DNA of 64,000 nt, taken from Pontibacter ruber. GTDB lineage: Bacteria; Bacteroidota; Bacteroidia; Cytophagales; Hymenobacteraceae. Below, one piece after another: positions 8,542 to 16,733 of this stretch; within the stretch, counting starts at the first letter, position 1, and the number at the start of each line of letters is the position of its first letter. Under the pieces are notes generated by a model. That model was given only the letters and a program-made list of their open reading frames with translations. It did not search any database and had not been told where the DNA came from. The stretch covers positions 1,364,001 to 1,428,000 of the forward strand of contig NZ_JALPRR010000001.1 in NCBI RefSeq assembly GCF_023630205.1, in the 5' to 3' direction. The position numbers were made by a program, and so were the translations under genes.

Positions 8542-9313
8542 ACAAAATCTGCAGCCTTTTCAGCAAAGAGTCTTTGTGGGTATTGCCGATGGGGATGTGC
8601 TTGCCTCCGATCAGGATGTGGTTATCCTCGATGGCCTCGATGGCAGACAGGTGCACGATGTAGGAGCGGTGCACGCGCATGAACTGGCCCGCAGGCAGGC
8701 GCTGCTCCAGGGTCTTCAGGCTCTGGCTTACCAGGTACAGGTGCGTGCGCGTCTTGATGTTGCAGTAGATGTCCTGCGCCTCTATCCAGATGATATCTTC
8801 CAGGGCTACTTTCTCGAGTCGGTTGCGCACCTTTACAAACAGCGTGTCGTGCAGGAGGAAGTTATCGGCTTCCACTGTGTCAGTAGTATCCGTTGCCGGA
8901 ACAGGCCTGGCTGGTGAGGCGTCCGTTGCAAGTTGCCGGGTGCCGGCGTTGTGGATGGCTAGCTCTATACTGCTTTGCAGCGTGCGGGCCTCAAAAGGCT
9001 TGACCAGGTATGCGTACGGGTTGGTTTGTTTTGCCCGGTCAATGGTTTCCTTATCAGAGAAGGCAGTCATGAAAATAAAAGGTACTTTGGTAGCTTTTGC
9101 CAGCAGGGCTGCCGTTTCGATGCCATCCAGTTTTCCCTCCAGCGTGATGTCGAGTATCACCAGGTCCGGGTTGTGCTGGTGTACCTCTAAAAGCAACTCT
9201 TCGCCGGTACTTACCACATGGCATACTTCATACCCCATCGCCTCCAGCGACAGCGACAGGTTCTGGGCAATCACCACATCGTCTTCCGCAATAAGTAATT
9301 TCAGCCTGGCCAT
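8540..9313 (-). CDS. LytTR-family response regulator
   Basis: A 257-residue cytoplasmic two-component regulator. The receiver domain (about 4-120) has acidic residues Glu10, Asp11 and Asp12, phospho-acceptor Asp55 (LVILD), Thr83 and Lys105 (LVKPF), all as expected. A linker of about 35 residues leads to a LytTR DNA-binding domain (about 155-257) with the WIEAQDIYCNI and FMRVHRSYIVHLSAI motifs. It is divergent from the 7TMR-DISM histidine kinase starting 114-138 nt away, and the pair probably forms one signalling system. A promoter is proposed at 9343-9371. The stop codon touches a REP-like repeat. Confidence 0.9.
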   Translation of the reverse strand: MARLKLLIAEDDVVIAQNLSLSLEAMGYEVCHVVSTGEELLLEVHQHNPDLVILDITLEGKLDGIETAALLAKATKVPFIFMTAFSDKETIDRAKQTNPYAYLVKPFEARTLQSSIELAIHNAGTRQLATDASPARPVPATDTTDTVEADNFLLHDTLFVKVRNRLEKVALEDIIWIEAQDIYCNIKTRTHLYLVSQSLKTLEQRLPAGQFMRVHRSYIVHLSAIEAIEDNHILIGGKHIPIGNTHKDSLLKRLQIL

Positions 9314-9342
9314 ACTTTATAAGTTGCTAAGAATACATCAGT

Positions 9343-9371
9343 TAAATATAGCAATTTGATTTTACTGACAA
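9343..9371 (-). promoter_or_regulatory. Candidate promoter of the LytTR response regulator
   Basis: On the minus strand TTG (9371-9369) is followed after 18 nt by TATATTTA (9350-9343), seven of eight matches to TAnnTTTG, the -33/-7 elements of Bacteroidetes housekeeping promoters. It lies about 30 nt before the start codon. Confidence 0.45.
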
Positions 9372-9450
9372 AACCAGGGCACACAGAGAAGTATAGTATA
9401 ACTGAGATTTATTTGTAAATTGATGCATGCTTGTATCTTGCCGGAAACCA

Positions 9451-11592
9451 ATGTTGCACCACTTGTGCTGGGTGCTGGGTATGCTGCTTATAACAGCAGC
9501 CCTGCCCGTGCGTGCGCAGGTACCTGATACGGTAAAGCTGGAGGCAGCCACACAGCACATCCGGCTGCCGCTGCAAGTATACCACGATAATGTAGCCACG
9601 CTCGGATTGGAGCAGGTGCAGCAAAAAGCTTTTACCCCCAACGATACCACCACAGCGCCGGCGCCCGGTAAAACCGTGCATTGGGTGCGGGTGGTTGTGC
9701 AGAATACTACTGCCCGGGAGCAGGAACGTTACCTCTACGCCGGCGACTGGAGCCACTTAGACCTCTACGAGCAGCAACCCTCCGGTACGTATCGTCTAAA
9801 GCAGACAGGCCAATTGGTGCCGATCAGCGAGCGGGATGTGCCCTTGTACAAACCTTACGTGCAACTGCACCTGGCACCTAACACCAGCACGCTGCTGTAC
9901 CTGCGCCTGCAGGGCGACCTGGATCTGTACAAGCCGCAGGAGCTAAGCCTCCAACTGCTGCTGCCGGAGCAGGTACACGAGGCCAACCGCGACCGGCTCT
10001 TTGTACAAGGTATTTTTATCGGTATCATCCTTGTGATGACGCTTTATAACCTGGTGCTGTTTGCCTCTGTGCGCGACCGCAGTTACCTGTATTTTCTGTT
10101 GGCGCTGCTGGGCACGGGCTTGTACTTTATGTTCTACCACGGCTTTGCCCTGGAGCTGCTCTGGCCGCAGGCCCCTTACTGGAATGCGCACAGTTTTCCG
10201 TTCATCGTTACCTTCAATGGTCTGTTCCGGGTGCTGTTCACGCGCCGTTACCTCAACACCCAGCATACCATGCCTGCCTGGGACAAAGTGTTGCTGCTGC
10301 TGGGGCTGCTGTACATCATGCCGGTAGGCATGGGCCTGCTTTCGTACTTCACGCCGCTCGACCTGCTGCAGGCTTGTGTCAGCTTTATCGGGATCATCGG
10401 AGGGCTGGTGCTGGTGGCGATGCTGCTGGTGGGGGTAAGTTCGTTGCGGCTGGGTTACCGCCCGGCTTTATACTTCCTCATCGCGAACGTGTTTTTTGTA
10501 GTGGGCGCCTTGCTCTTTATCCTGAAAGAAAATCACCTGCTGCCGGATAATACCATTACCGTGTACTCGGCGCAGGTGGGCATGGTGGCCCAGGTGGTGC
10601 TCTTCTCGCTGGGTTTGGCTTACCGGTTGAATACCGTTACCAGCGAGCTGAACGCCAAAGTGCTGGAGCAGGAACGGCTGGAGCGGGAAAAAGAAACAGA
10701 GCGCAAGCTGCTGATAGAGCAGCAGAAAAACGAGCTGGAGGTGATGGTCGCCAACCGTACCTCGGCCCTGCGGCACAAGACCCAGGAGCTGAAAGATACG
10801 GTGCGCAAACTGAAGGCATCGGAGCACAAGCTGCGCCGCCTCAACCATTTCAAAGACCGCTTCTTCTCCATCATCTCCCACGACATCCGCACTCCTTTGG
10901 CTACGCTGGAGTCTTTCCTGAACATACTGGTTAACTTTTCAGATAAGATGAAGCCGGAGCAGATGCAGAAGCTGGCCACGCATACGCAGCTTTCGGTGCG
11001 CAACCTGCAGGCCCTGCTCGAGAATTTGCTGCAATGGTCAACGGCCCAGACGGCTTCGGGGCACCATATACGCTATGAGCCGGAAGTACTGCTGCTGGCA
11101 GACCTGGTGCAGCAGAACGTGAACCTGTTGAAAGATACCGCTGATACCAAACAGATACAGTGGCAGGTAACGGTGCAACCCGAGCTGCGCGTCCGGGCCG
11201 ATGCGCACATGCTCGATTTTGTAATCCGCAACCTGCTGCACAATGCCATCAAGTTTTCGCACACAGGTGGCCTGATCCGGATTGAAGCCGAAGAAGGCTC
11301 CGCAAGTATGGCAACAATCGCCGTAACCGACGAGGGTGTTGGCATAAGCCCCGATGTGCTGGCGACGCTGTTTAAACTGGAGATGCCGGCCATGGCCACC
11401 AAAGGTACGCTGAACGAGAAAGGCACGGGTTTGGGGCTGCTGCTTTGCCGCTACTTTGTAGAGCGCCACGGCGGAAGTATAAAAGTGGAAACGGAAGTAG
11501 GCAAAGGCAGCCGCTTCTGGTTTACGGTGCCCCTGGTGCTGCCCCAGCAACCAACCGAGAACGAGCGGCTGCTGGAAGGCGAGATCTGCTGA
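9451..11592 (+). CDS. Sensor histidine kinase with 7TMR-DISM extracellular and membrane domains
   Basis: The ATG at 9451 is chosen because it begins the signal peptide (MLHHLCWVLGMLL...VRAQ); an in-frame ATG at 9427 would put eight extra residues in front. The product of about 713 residues has a periplasmic 7TMR-DISMED2-type beta-sandwich (about 25-175), seven transmembrane helices (about 180-390), a coiled coil rich in Glu, Arg and Lys (about 400-470), a HisKA domain with SHDIRTPL carrying the phospho-His, and a HATPase domain with HNAIKFSHTGG, DEGVGI and GTGLGL boxes. It would sense an extracellular signal, possibly a carbohydrate, and phosphorylate the divergently encoded LytTR regulator. 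No receiver domain is fused. Confidence 0.9.
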   Translation: MLHHLCWVLGMLLITAALPVRAQVPDTVKLEAATQHIRLPLQVYHDNVATLGLEQVQQKAFTPNDTTTAPAPGKTVHWVRVVVQNTTAREQERYLYAGDWSHLDLYEQQPSGTYRLKQTGQLVPISERDVPLYKPYVQLHLAPNTSTLLYLRLQGDLDLYKPQELSLQLLLPEQVHEANRDRLFVQGIFIGIILVMTLYNLVLFASVRDRSYLYFLLALLGTGLYFMFYHGFALELLWPQAPYWNAHSFPFIVTFNGLFRVLFTRRYLNTQHTMPAWDKVLLLLGLLYIMPVGMGLLSYFTPLDLLQACVSFIGIIGGLVLVAMLLVGVSSLRLGYRPALYFLIANVFFVVGALLFILKENHLLPDNTITVYSAQVGMVAQVVLFSLGLAYRLNTVTSELNAKVLEQERLEREKETERKLLIEQQKNELEVMVANRTSALRHKTQELKDTVRKLKASEHKLRRLNHFKDRFFSIISHDIRTPLATLESFLNILVNFSDKMKPEQMQKLATHTQLSVRNLQALLENLLQWSTAQTASGHHIRYEPEVLLLADLVQQNVNLLKDTADTKQIQWQVTVQPELRVRADAHMLDFVIRNLLHNAIKFSHTGGLIRIEAEEGSASMATIAVTDEGVGISPDVLATLFKLEMPAMATKGTLNEKGTGLGLLLCRYFVERHGGSIKVETEVGKGSRFWFTVPLVLPQQPTENERLLEGEIC

Positions 11593-11672
11593 GGGTATAC
11601 TTTGGCAACTGCTTTGCTTTTCAGGATTTTCCTATAGATTTGTTTATCACTTCTTCATCAAAAGCTACCACT

Positions 11673-12491
11673 ATGAGACATCGTTTACCCGACGGACTGG
11701 AACTGTATTACGAACTGCACGGAGACGCCAACGCCGCACAGGCCATGGTATTCCTGAACGGGCTGTCGCAGTCGACGGCGGCGTGGGCAGGGCTGGTGCA
11801 TGCCTTGGGCAAGAAGTATAGATTGGTGCTGGTGGATCTGTTGTTCCAGGGGCAGTCGGACGAGGCGCCGGAGCACCGCAGCTTTGAAGGCCACGCGGCT
11901 GATGTGACAGATCTGCTAAAGGCGCTGCAGCTGCCATCCGAAATAATTTTGGTTGGCATATCCTATGGTGGTGCCGTGGCACAACGGTTCCTGGTTAACC
12001 ATCCGGAGCTGGTGCAGCGTGGGGTGTTGCTTTCTACCTTCCCGTACAAAGACGCCTTCTTCGACTCCATCGGCGCCAGCTGGAAACAGGCTTTACTGGC
12101 AGGTGGTTACCCGCTCATGCTCGATGTGATGCTGCCCTTTGTGCTAGGCCGCAGCTATTTTCTGAACCCTATCATTACGATAGAAAACCTCAAGAACAGC
12201 AAAGCCAGCCAGAGCCCTACGCCGGAGCGCCTGCTGAAACTGGTGCGCGCGACCGAAGAAAGCGGCAATTACCTGGAGGAACTCCAAAAGGTGCAGGTGC
12301 CGGTGCTGGTCGTGCACGGCGAAGAAGACATGCTGTGCACCACCGAGATGGGAAAAGCCATGTACCAGGCGCTTCCGCATGGCGAGCTGGAGATTCTGCC
12401 GAAGGTAGGCCATACCTTAAACCTGGAGTGCATTCCGGACCTGATTCAGCTGCTGGATACCTTTGCCGCGAAAGTGGTGCAGACGGTGTAA
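11673..12491 (+). CDS. Alpha/beta-hydrolase (cytoplasmic)
   Basis: A hydrolase of 272 residues starting at the ATG at 11673; the open frame extends upstream to 11445 but that part overlaps the kinase gene and has no family similarity. The oxyanion-hole region is FLNG (27-30), the nucleophile elbow VGISYGG places Ser at 97, the acid is Asp219 (HGEEDML) and the base His247 (VGHTL), so the triad is complete. There is no signal peptide. It begins 80 nt after the kinase stop and may be read from the same transcript, but no functional link is evident. The substrate is unknown. Confidence 0.85.
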   Translation: MRHRLPDGLELYYELHGDANAAQAMVFLNGLSQSTAAWAGLVHALGKKYRLVLVDLLFQGQSDEAPEHRSFEGHAADVTDLLKALQLPSEIILVGISYGGAVAQRFLVNHPELVQRGVLLSTFPYKDAFFDSIGASWKQALLAGGYPLMLDVMLPFVLGRSYFLNPIITIENLKNSKASQSPTPERLLKLVRATEESGNYLEELQKVQVPVLVVHGEEDMLCTTEMGKAMYQALPHGELEILPKVGHTLNLECIPDLIQLLDTFAAKVVQTV

Positions 12492-12571
12492 TACAAATGT
12501 CGGGGACCGCTTTAGTGCAAGCCCTTATTTTTAAAGGTAAAATCATCGTGAAATCAGGGCCCGCACATGCT

Positions 12572-13477
12572 TTATTTCAAGGTTTCTTTATCCCAGTTGC
12601 GCATCATATCAGCCACGCTTTTATTGGCGTCGTTTTCGAGAAGTGAGATCAGTTGCTCGTCGGTTAAATTAACCTGACTGCTTTTGAGGGCGTCCCACAT
12701 TTTTCGGCCCACCAGCTTGCCGCCCGTATCGTAGATGGTGCCCGCTGCCATGTGCCAACGGCTCTGATACCAGCCATAGTTTTTGGGGTGCTGCTGGCCT
12801 ATCTCATCATAACGCTGGTCTACATCCTGCAGGCTGGTGTAGGTATACTCTTTGGCGCCGCTGCTCACCACCATACGCGGGAAAAGCGTCAGTGCTGGCA
12901 AGGATTCCGGCTCGTTCTCGGCTACATAGGTATGCAGCAAGGTATTGGCAAACAACTCACCCATCCACTTGCGCTGCATGTTAAGCCCGGCCTGAAAATG
13001 AAACGCATGCCCCAACTCGTGCAGGGCCAGCAAGTCAAAGAAAGGCTGCATGCTCAGATTTCCCTTGCTGTCCTGATACGCCGCCCTAATCTGCTGGCCC
13101 AGGTCCTGTGGGAGTTGCTCGAGCGGAGGTATAAAACTTCTCCAGAAAGGATTGTCTTCTGCCGCCATTACCAAGATTTTGTCATCTGCATAGTGCGGCA
13201 TGCCATACACCACAGGTACTGTGCTATACTTTGTCCAGTCAGCAGGGCTCAGAATAAGCAGTGTTACAGTGGGCTTGAACCCGAGTAACTGCTGGTAATA
13301 AGTCATTGCTTTGTCGATACGCTGTGCGATGGATTGTGCCCGCTGCTCGTGCCCATGGCTGTAGTATACCTGAGCGGTATGGCCCTGTAAGGACTTAAGT
13401 TGATTCGACTTTTGTGCCCTGGCCGGCTGTGCCAGCAACAAGGCGAATGCGGAGAAAAGTAAGATGTACGGTTTCAT
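12572..13477 (-). CDS. Secreted protein with HELGH zinc-peptidase motif
   Basis: A 301-residue protein with a clear signal peptide (1-22, LLLAQPARAQ). A single HExxH site lies at residues 153-157 (LALHELGHAF), followed 17 residues later by GELFAN, where Glu174 would be the third zinc ligand of a gluzincin-type peptidase. The first 100 residues read as a mixed alpha/beta region seen in peptidase MA-like proteins. I do not recognise a named family beyond that. The gene is convergent with the hydrolase gene ending at 12491 and stands alone, 68 nt downstream of the AraC-type regulator on the same strand. Proteolytic activity is inferred from the motif only. Confidence 0.75.
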   Translation of the reverse strand: MKPYILLFSAFALLLAQPARAQKSNQLKSLQGHTAQVYYSHGHEQRAQSIAQRIDKAMTYYQQLLGFKPTVTLLILSPADWTKYSTVPVVYGMPHYADDKILVMAAEDNPFWRSFIPPLEQLPQDLGQQIRAAYQDSKGNLSMQPFFDLLALHELGHAFHFQAGLNMQRKWMGELFANTLLHTYVAENEPESLPALTLFPRMVVSSGAKEYTYTSLQDVDQRYDEIGQQHPKNYGWYQSRWHMAAGTIYDTGGKLVGRKMWDALKSSQVNLTDEQLISLLENDANKSVADMMRNWDKETLK

Positions 13478-13545
13478 AAATCTGATCTTTTAGTTTGATC
13501 AAATTTCAGCTTATACACCGACAGCAAATAGTATAAATACGACAA

Positions 13546-14373
13546 CTACAGGCGCAACCCGGCCTGAAGTCGCACGGGTGCTTTTTCTAAATCTTTTTCG
13601 ATGATACGGGGTGCCACGCCAGCAAACTGCTTGAAGTCGCGGATAAAGTGCATCTGATCGAAATAGCCGCATTCGTAGGCGATGTGGGTCCAGCTTAGCT
13701 GCGGGAAATTTTCGCGCATGCGGTAGGCTTTGGAAAAACGGACGAGCCGGGCAAAAAACTTAGGCGGAAGCCCGATCCGTTCTTTGCTGACCCGCTCAAA
13801 CTGCCGCAGGCTCAGGCAGGCCAGCGAAGCAATCTGCTCGATCGGGGTGTTGCCGTTATGCCGCATGAGCTCCAGCATAGCCTTGTCGAACGGGAGAGCT
13901 TGTTTCATGCTTTTGGCTTTGCGAAGCAAGAACTGCTCTACCACCTCTTTTATCTCATCGAAGCTTCGGGCCTCCTGCAAGCGGCTGTTTACCTGCTCCA
14001 TTTCACTCCCGAAAACATCGGATGCGTCAAAGTGATCGTCAATTAGTTCGGCCATGGAGATTCCCAGGAGCCGGTGCATGCCGCCCGGGTGGAAGCCTAC
14101 GCGCACGGCTTTATGGCTCTTGTTGATATCCAGCATGACACGGCTTACCTGTGGCCCTACCAGCACACTGCGAGGCTGCAGCACGAAGTCGGTTTCGCCA
14201 TCTTTCTGTACCCGTATGCGGTCGTTGATGTAAAAGAACAACGAGTTTTGCGGTGCAGGCGGGTAGGGGCAAATAACGGCAGACGAGTTCGTATCTACTT
14301 CGGCATGTATCACCATAATGCAGTTGATGAACTCCTGCAACAGGATGTGCGGTATGTAGAATTTCGTCTGCAA
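13546..14373 (-). CDS. AraC-family transcriptional regulator
   Basis: A 275-residue regulator. The C-terminal third (about 165-265) is an AraC-type double helix-turn-helix: IEQIASLACLSLRQFERVSKERIG forms the first unit and WTHIAYECGYFDQMHFIRDFKQFAG the second, with the conserved FxxHFxRxFKxxxG-like spacing. The N-terminal 140 residues match the cupin-like sensor module often annotated DUF6597 (YPPAPQNSLFFYINDRI, LVGPQVSR, VRVGFHPGGMHRLLGI). Its target is unknown; the peptidase-like gene 68 nt downstream is a candidate because the two are probably co-transcribed. Confidence 0.88.
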   Translation of the reverse strand: MQTKFYIPHILLQEFINCIMVIHAEVDTNSSAVICPYPPAPQNSLFFYINDRIRVQKDGETDFVLQPRSVLVGPQVSRVMLDINKSHKAVRVGFHPGGMHRLLGISMAELIDDHFDASDVFGSEMEQVNSRLQEARSFDEIKEVVEQFLLRKAKSMKQALPFDKAMLELMRHNGNTPIEQIASLACLSLRQFERVSKERIGLPPKFFARLVRFSKAYRMRENFPQLSWTHIAYECGYFDQMHFIRDFKQFAGVAPRIIEKDLEKAPVRLQAGLRL

Positions 14374-14578
14374 GACTATACCTTAAGAATTGGGAAGTGT
14401 AGGAACGAAAGATCTAAAAAGCCAAATGGCTTTAACAGTGGAGCAAAGGTTATAATCCTTTTGTGAATTATCTTAGAGATCACAACAATTTGAGGTATAG
14501 CCATTTAGTGTGCTTGTTCGTACTCCCCGATACGACCGGCTCTTTCCAAAGTTGTAGAAGCTGGGTATTCAGAGTTTT

Positions 14579-16384
14579 TTACAACTTCTCCTCCAGCCAC
14601 AGGAAACCGCTGCTCAGCACAAACAGCAGGAAGAACCAGATCACCGGCACCTGCTCTTTTGTAAAGTCTGTTGTGGTGGTAGCAGCTAGTTTTATACTTT
14701 GCTGCTGCACAAACTGCTCAGTAGCCTCCCGCTTAGCAAGAATCGCCTGGTGCGGCCAGGCAACACTATCCTGCACCAGGAAATAAAACGGCTCCACGTC
14801 CGGCGACTCTACTACATGCCAGCCGGTATGGCGGGGCCAGAAGGTGCTGCTGAACTGCTCGGGCTGATGTGGGTGTTGTTGCAAAGCTATACTTATACTT
14901 GCAGTGTCGTTTATACTTCGGATAGCTGCGGCAGGGGCTTTCTGCGTGCTTTGCAAGGTATAGTCGGTGAGGGAAAGATCAACCGGCCGGTGAGGCTTTG
15001 GTGCCTGTGGTGTCGTGAGCTGCCAGAATTTTTCCTGTACTTCCTTTTTTGCTACTGAAGAAAGTAAATGAGCCCAATAGCTGGCGTAGGTGCTTTGTTT
15101 GCCTTCCAGTTGCCAGCTAAAGGTTTGCGGGATTACGGTCATGGCTACAGTGCCCCAGCCTGCTTTTCGGCCTGCTGCTAACAAGCTGTTTCCCTGTTCT
15201 TCTACCAGGCCTGTCACGGCTTCGCTGCTCACCAAGGTATAAGGCAATGCAGCAGTGGCGGCAGAGGTGTTATTGGTCCAGGTGGCACGGGCGGTGCGGG
15301 TGTCCTGCTGAGAGAGGCGCTTGCTCTTGAAACTGGTAAAGAAGGCGGTGCTGCGGTTGGCGGGCTGCTCTCCGGCAATGGTTAACACGCCAAGGCCCTC
15401 TTCTGTAACGGCTCGCTGCAGAGCTGCCTTTTCGGTGCTGCTGAGCTCCTGCAATGCCTGTGGCTCCGTGATCACCATATCAAACTGTTGCAGCAGCTTC
15501 GGTGTGATCCGGTTGAGGTCGGTCTGCGGCATGTTGAGCCACTCGCTCTGGTACATCCCTTTGCTGACGGTACTTCGCAAGGCTACCCGGTGCTGCAGTT
15601 GCCCCAAATGGTTTTTCAGGAACTTGAATTCGAATACCGGGAAAGAAGAAACCAGCAGTACCCCTAGTTTCTGAGGCGCCTCCACCTGCACCGGTATCAA
15701 TCCCACCGTATCTGTTCGGCCTGCTGCCTTCATAAGCAAAGTATACGTATAGCGTCCTGCCTGTTTAGGAGTATAGCGCAGTTGGAACGTATGATTGCCA
15801 ACATCTTTTACCGTAACCGAATCCTGTACCCGTCCTGCTGCCTGCAGGTATAGTTTGGCCTCTTCGTTTATAGTATGGTTGAACTTCCCGGCCACTACAA
15901 CGGCTTCTCCCAGGGCAGTCGTGCCCGGCCAGGTAACTGCTGAAACTCCGGCAGGCATTGGATCAAGATGAGGCACCAGGCTGATGTTCTTTAATGCCTG
16001 TAGTTCCTGCTCTTCCAGCCCATAGCCCACTACATGCACCATGTTTACTTGCGGGTGCTGTTGCCGGAATGTGTACAGGTCAGTTACCGCTTCCGATTTA
16101 GGAGCTGCTGTTTTGTAAGTATAAACCTGCGGCGCTGGCTCCATCTTCCGGAGCAAATCGTTGAGGGTGTCAGGTTGGTAACCTTCGGTAAGAAGTATAG
16201 CCGTACCCGGATCGAGCGCGCGCTGGTACGTTGGCGGAAAAAGCAGCAGCACCAGACTTATACCTGCCACTGCGCTGGCCGCCAGTCGCCACACCAGCCG
16301 CCGGCGGTTCGGGCGCCGCCAGGCCAGCCACACGAGCAGCAGCGCTGCTACGATAGCGAGAAGGTATGGGAGGTATGGTGTCAT
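14579..16384 (-). CDS. Membrane-anchored protein of the MoxR/BatA cluster
   Basis: A 601-residue protein with two transmembrane helices at the N-terminus (about 4-22 and 30-48) and one at the C-terminus (about 575-595), leaving a large extracytoplasmic or cytoplasmic middle. The middle has an Rossmann-like glutamine-amidotransferase-like stretch (LGVLLVSSFPVFEFKFLKNHL, FDMVITEPQAL) as seen in proteins encoded beside BatA and DUF4175 genes. It is the last gene of the minus-strand cluster, 329 nt after the DUF4175 gene, the gap being filled with repeats. No catalytic motif is obvious. I assign it by neighbourhood and membrane layout; a function cannot be given. Confidence 0.7.
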   Translation of the reverse strand: MTPYLPYLLAIVAALLLVWLAWRRPNRRRLVWRLAASAVAGISLVLLLFPPTYQRALDPGTAILLTEGYQPDTLNDLLRKMEPAPQVYTYKTAAPKSEAVTDLYTFRQQHPQVNMVHVVGYGLEEQELQALKNISLVPHLDPMPAGVSAVTWPGTTALGEAVVVAGKFNHTINEEAKLYLQAAGRVQDSVTVKDVGNHTFQLRYTPKQAGRYTYTLLMKAAGRTDTVGLIPVQVEAPQKLGVLLVSSFPVFEFKFLKNHLGQLQHRVALRSTVSKGMYQSEWLNMPQTDLNRITPKLLQQFDMVITEPQALQELSSTEKAALQRAVTEEGLGVLTIAGEQPANRSTAFFTSFKSKRLSQQDTRTARATWTNNTSAATAALPYTLVSSEAVTGLVEEQGNSLLAAGRKAGWGTVAMTVIPQTFSWQLEGKQSTYASYWAHLLSSVAKKEVQEKFWQLTTPQAPKPHRPVDLSLTDYTLQSTQKAPAAAIRSINDTASISIALQQHPHQPEQFSSTFWPRHTGWHVVESPDVEPFYFLVQDSVAWPHQAILAKREATEQFVQQQSIKLAATTTTDFTKEQVPVIWFFLLFVLSSGFLWLEEKL

Positions 16385-16713
16385 TTAGTTATTGATTGCT
16401 GATTGTTAATTGTTGTTTGTTAAATAGCAAAATTGTTAACTACTCTTGCCACAAGTAGAATCCTCTCCTTCTCTCCTTTTTGTCATCCTGAAAGGTCTTG
16501 TGGGCCAGTAGCGAAAGCCTGACCTCCCTTCGACCAAGTTTCTTAACAGAATGACAGTAAGTTGTGGCTCCATATTTTAAAATGAAGCGGGTTTTACCGC
16601 CGTTGTTGGTGTTCTCACCAACAGCTTATACTTCAGCGTCCTTTCCGCTTGCTGGTGAAAACACCCAGCAAGGAAGGGCATAAGACTCTCTAACCTTCTA
16701 ACTCCCAAACTTT
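16385..16713. other. Repeat-filled gap inside the MoxR/BatA cluster
   Basis: No gene. It holds an AT-rich stretch with TTGATTGCTGATTGTTAATTG near 16388-16410, a GTCATCCTGA...GAATGACA element at about 16482-16556 and REP-like copy B from 16603. Transcription from the DUF4175 gene into the 601-residue gene would have to cross these hairpins. Confidence 0.7.
16482..16556. repeat. Imperfect inverted element GTCATCCTGA...GAATGACA
   Basis: TTTGTCATCCTGAAAGG at the left and AACAGAATGACAG at the right form imperfect terminal inverted repeats around AGGTCTTGTGGGCC. The outer TGTCAT/ATGACA words also bound the element at 24152-24223, so the two may be members of one dispersed family. Confidence 0.5.
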
Positions 16714-16733
16714 CTAACTTTCTAACTTCTTCA
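16603..16733 (+). repeat. REP-like intergenic repeat, copy B (two hairpins)
   Basis: Two related hairpins: GTTGGTG-TTCT-CACCAAC (16605-16622) and CTTGCTGG-TGAAAACAC-CCAGCAAG (16648-16672), with TTATACTTCAGCG between them, then a CTAAC-rich tract. The stop codon and the last residues of the DUF4175 protein (KKLES) are encoded by the tract. Confidence 0.8.
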
